NCBI GenBank assembly: GCA_903772945.1
Contig: CAICTM010000196.1
Location: 29,757-93,756 of the forward strand
Reading direction: 5' to 3'
Source: Seminavis robusta
Taxonomy: Eukaryota; Bacillariophyta; Bacillariophyceae; Naviculales; Naviculaceae
Length of the DNA stretch: 64,000 nt
In this document: positions 62,400-64,000 of the stretch, in pieces
Numbering within the stretch: the stretch's first letter is position 1
How the letters are laid out: each line of letters begins with the position of its first letter
Notes under the pieces: generated by a model
Told to the model about the DNA's origin: nothing
What the model saw: the letters and a program-made list of their open reading frames with translations, nothing else
Databases searched by the model: none
Translations under genes and position numbers: made by a program

Positions 62400-64000
62400 C
62401 ATCCCCAATCACGAAACGTGATTGTGGATCCCGAGTCGTCTGTCCGTCATACGAAAATACCTTTTTTTTTGTTTTTTCGCGATGATGGCAGCACCTTCTT
62501 ACCAACTCAACCAATTGCTCCTTGTCTCCTGTAGTTTCGGGCATGTCTGTCGAGGGTCTCGAGCGTTGACATTCTGGTTCCAATGTCGCTCAGTTGTCTT
62601 CCGAGCGAACAAAATCAATCTTCACTAGGCCGTCCTGCTGCATTTGGTTCACGTAGTGCACCTCGTATCCATATGCCTTGTTCGACTTGCACTTGTCTTG
62701 TTCTCTGACATAAAGATGCACCTACGTTATCGATCTTCACTTGCACAGGTAGTTCCACGTTGATCTGTAGGAACTTCAGAATCTGCGCGTGAAACGGGAC
62801 TTCTCGTACTGCTTCGCCACACCGTAGAACTCAGCTTCGGAACTCGACAATGCTACGACCTTCTGTAGCTTGGACTCCAGTGAATGAGTACACCTTCGAG
62901 AAAGATCATCATGGACGTGACTGATCTTCTGTTTTCTTGTCTCCGGCCCAACCGAATCCGAGAATACTTCCAATTTCCACGGTCCTTCGTTCTTCTCTGG
63001 TCTCATCAATAAGTCCACGGTTCCTGAGTCCAACACGTACTTTACACAGCGTAGAATTTCCTTGTACGCTGCCGGCGTTGCGCATCCCAAGACCTTAGCT
63101 AGCTCTCGTACTGCGTTCGAGATTTCTGGCTTGAATGCTTGATAAGGTACATGAGAATGCCTACTCCTGTTCGATATCTGCTCTGTTGTTCTTCAGCGAT
63201 CCATTCACTCTGTTCGTCTGTCTTACTATTCCGAGTCCAGGTGTTCCCGCAGTCTTGTACTTGGTAGCTTCTGACCTCCCCTCCGAATGTGGTTTGAATC
63301 TTCTTAATATGTGGGGTTGTCCCACCCATGCAGCATCTTTTCGGGGATTCATCCGAACTCACAGCTCAGGTAGTCCGTGAGTTCGTACTCTATGGTCATG
63401 TTCAAGCCTCGATCTTTAATACCTTGGAAGCACTTCCTTGATATCGTCTTCTCTCCAATGGTGAGATTGCATCCACGTAACATAGAATCACGCATATCTT
63501 CCATTCTTGTTCCGCATGAAGAGGCATGGATCACTAGGACATGTAACGAATCCTAAGTCTTCCAAGACACTCGCAAACTTCAAGTAGTACTGTTGTGCGC
63601 TCTGGCAAGCACCGTAAGATGGTCTTGTCCAGATATGACACATTCGTCGTCTTGGTGTTCTAGTCCTTTTGGCAGTCCATGTAGATGACTAGTCCATGTC
63701 TCCATGTAGGAATGCTGTCTCAATATCGAAGATAATTGCCTTCGCTCTTCCCATCTTCTTTAGTAGTAGAATATAAGATGATGCGGAAGGTGTTGTCGTT
63801 AGCCACCGGACTTTAGATGTTGTCAAAATCAATCCGGGTACTGACTGGTATCCGCAGGCCACTAATCTAGCTCTGAATCTTCCATTCCGCTTGATTTCCA
63901 GCACCATTTGTGTTTGACACATTGTCTCCCTTCCTCCATTCTGTATCTCTTGATCTTGCGCCAGACTTGAGTTTCTCCATCTTGTCTAGCTCGGCTTTGA
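62400..64000 (-). mobile_element. degenerate Ty1/copia retrotransposon, 3' part of pol, continues past the window
   Basis: Read right to left, broken frames show reverse transcriptase (RARLVACGYQS, then IIFDIETAFLHGDMD), the palm-to-connection segment (LNMTIEYELTDYLSCEFG), WVGQPHILRRF, GVGILMYLIKHS, and RNase H (RCVKYVLDSGTVDLLM; VVALSSSEAEFYGVAKQYE). A VKIDFVRSEDN-type C-terminus lies near 62,600. Several stops and frame changes show that it is dead. The LTYLSCE-like segment resembles diatom copia (CoDi) elements. Integrase and the 5' LTR would lie beyond the right edge. Confidence 0.8.

Overview
This 64 kb window looks like nuclear DNA of a diatom, probably a raphid pennate; I cannot name the species. 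The reasons are: short GT-AG introns of 74 to 207 nt that join recognisable protein halves; an alpha/beta hydrolase with a signal peptide ending in a GVSA|FQG-type plastid-import junction; diatom-style LRR membrane proteins; a Crypton-type tyrosine recombinase; and a decayed Ty1/copia element. Genes lie on both strands at low density. Gaps are full of CTAG/GCTAGC and TACCGGTA palindromes, MITE-like elements and decayed coding sequence.

Layout. 1-2 kb: the start of a small basic protein gene cut by the window edge, then a tandem duplication. 3.6-5.0 kb: GT90 glycosyltransferase. 5.8-6.8 kb: broken LRR receptor-like gene. 9.0 kb: second small basic protein. 11 kb: frameshifted secreted protein. 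13.1-15.3 kb: a three-exon gene fusing a sulfotransferase to a ketoacyl synthase III-like domain. 16.6-18.4 kb: MATE transporter. 20.2-22.0 kb: Fe-S-type RNA m5U methyltransferase. 22.6-27.7 kb: GT10 fucosyltransferase, 2-oxoglutarate dioxygenase and plastid alpha/beta hydrolase. 28.2-35.5 kb: a TRANK1-like ankyrin/SF1 helicase giant carrying one in-frame amber codon. 36-46 kb: two segmental copies, each with a small basic protein gene, flanking a Crypton. 46.4-49.0 kb: a fold-back MITE and a nested pair of Harbinger-like MITEs. 49.2-54.9 kb: a multi-pass membrane protein, an unknown protein, a type II LRR protein and a PC-esterase. 55.5-57.1 kb: frameshifted LRR/RNI-like protein. 57.9 kb: fifth small basic protein. 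60.3-61.8 kb: SGNH-like membrane protein. 62.4 kb to the end: degenerate copia element.

Functional themes. Several genes look like Golgi or surface-glycan modifiers (GT90, GT10, PC-esterase, SGNH and the sulfotransferase half of the fusion), but they are scattered single genes and not an operon-like unit. The two most unusual items are the sulfotransferase-ketoacyl synthase fusion and a five-member family of short, basic, RRxS-rich proteins. Those proteins share two motifs, all lie on the minus strand, and all have a CTCACAA element 40-76 nt before the ATG. Several other genes carry single-base frameshifts, some at homopolymers; these may be real decay or residual assembly errors.
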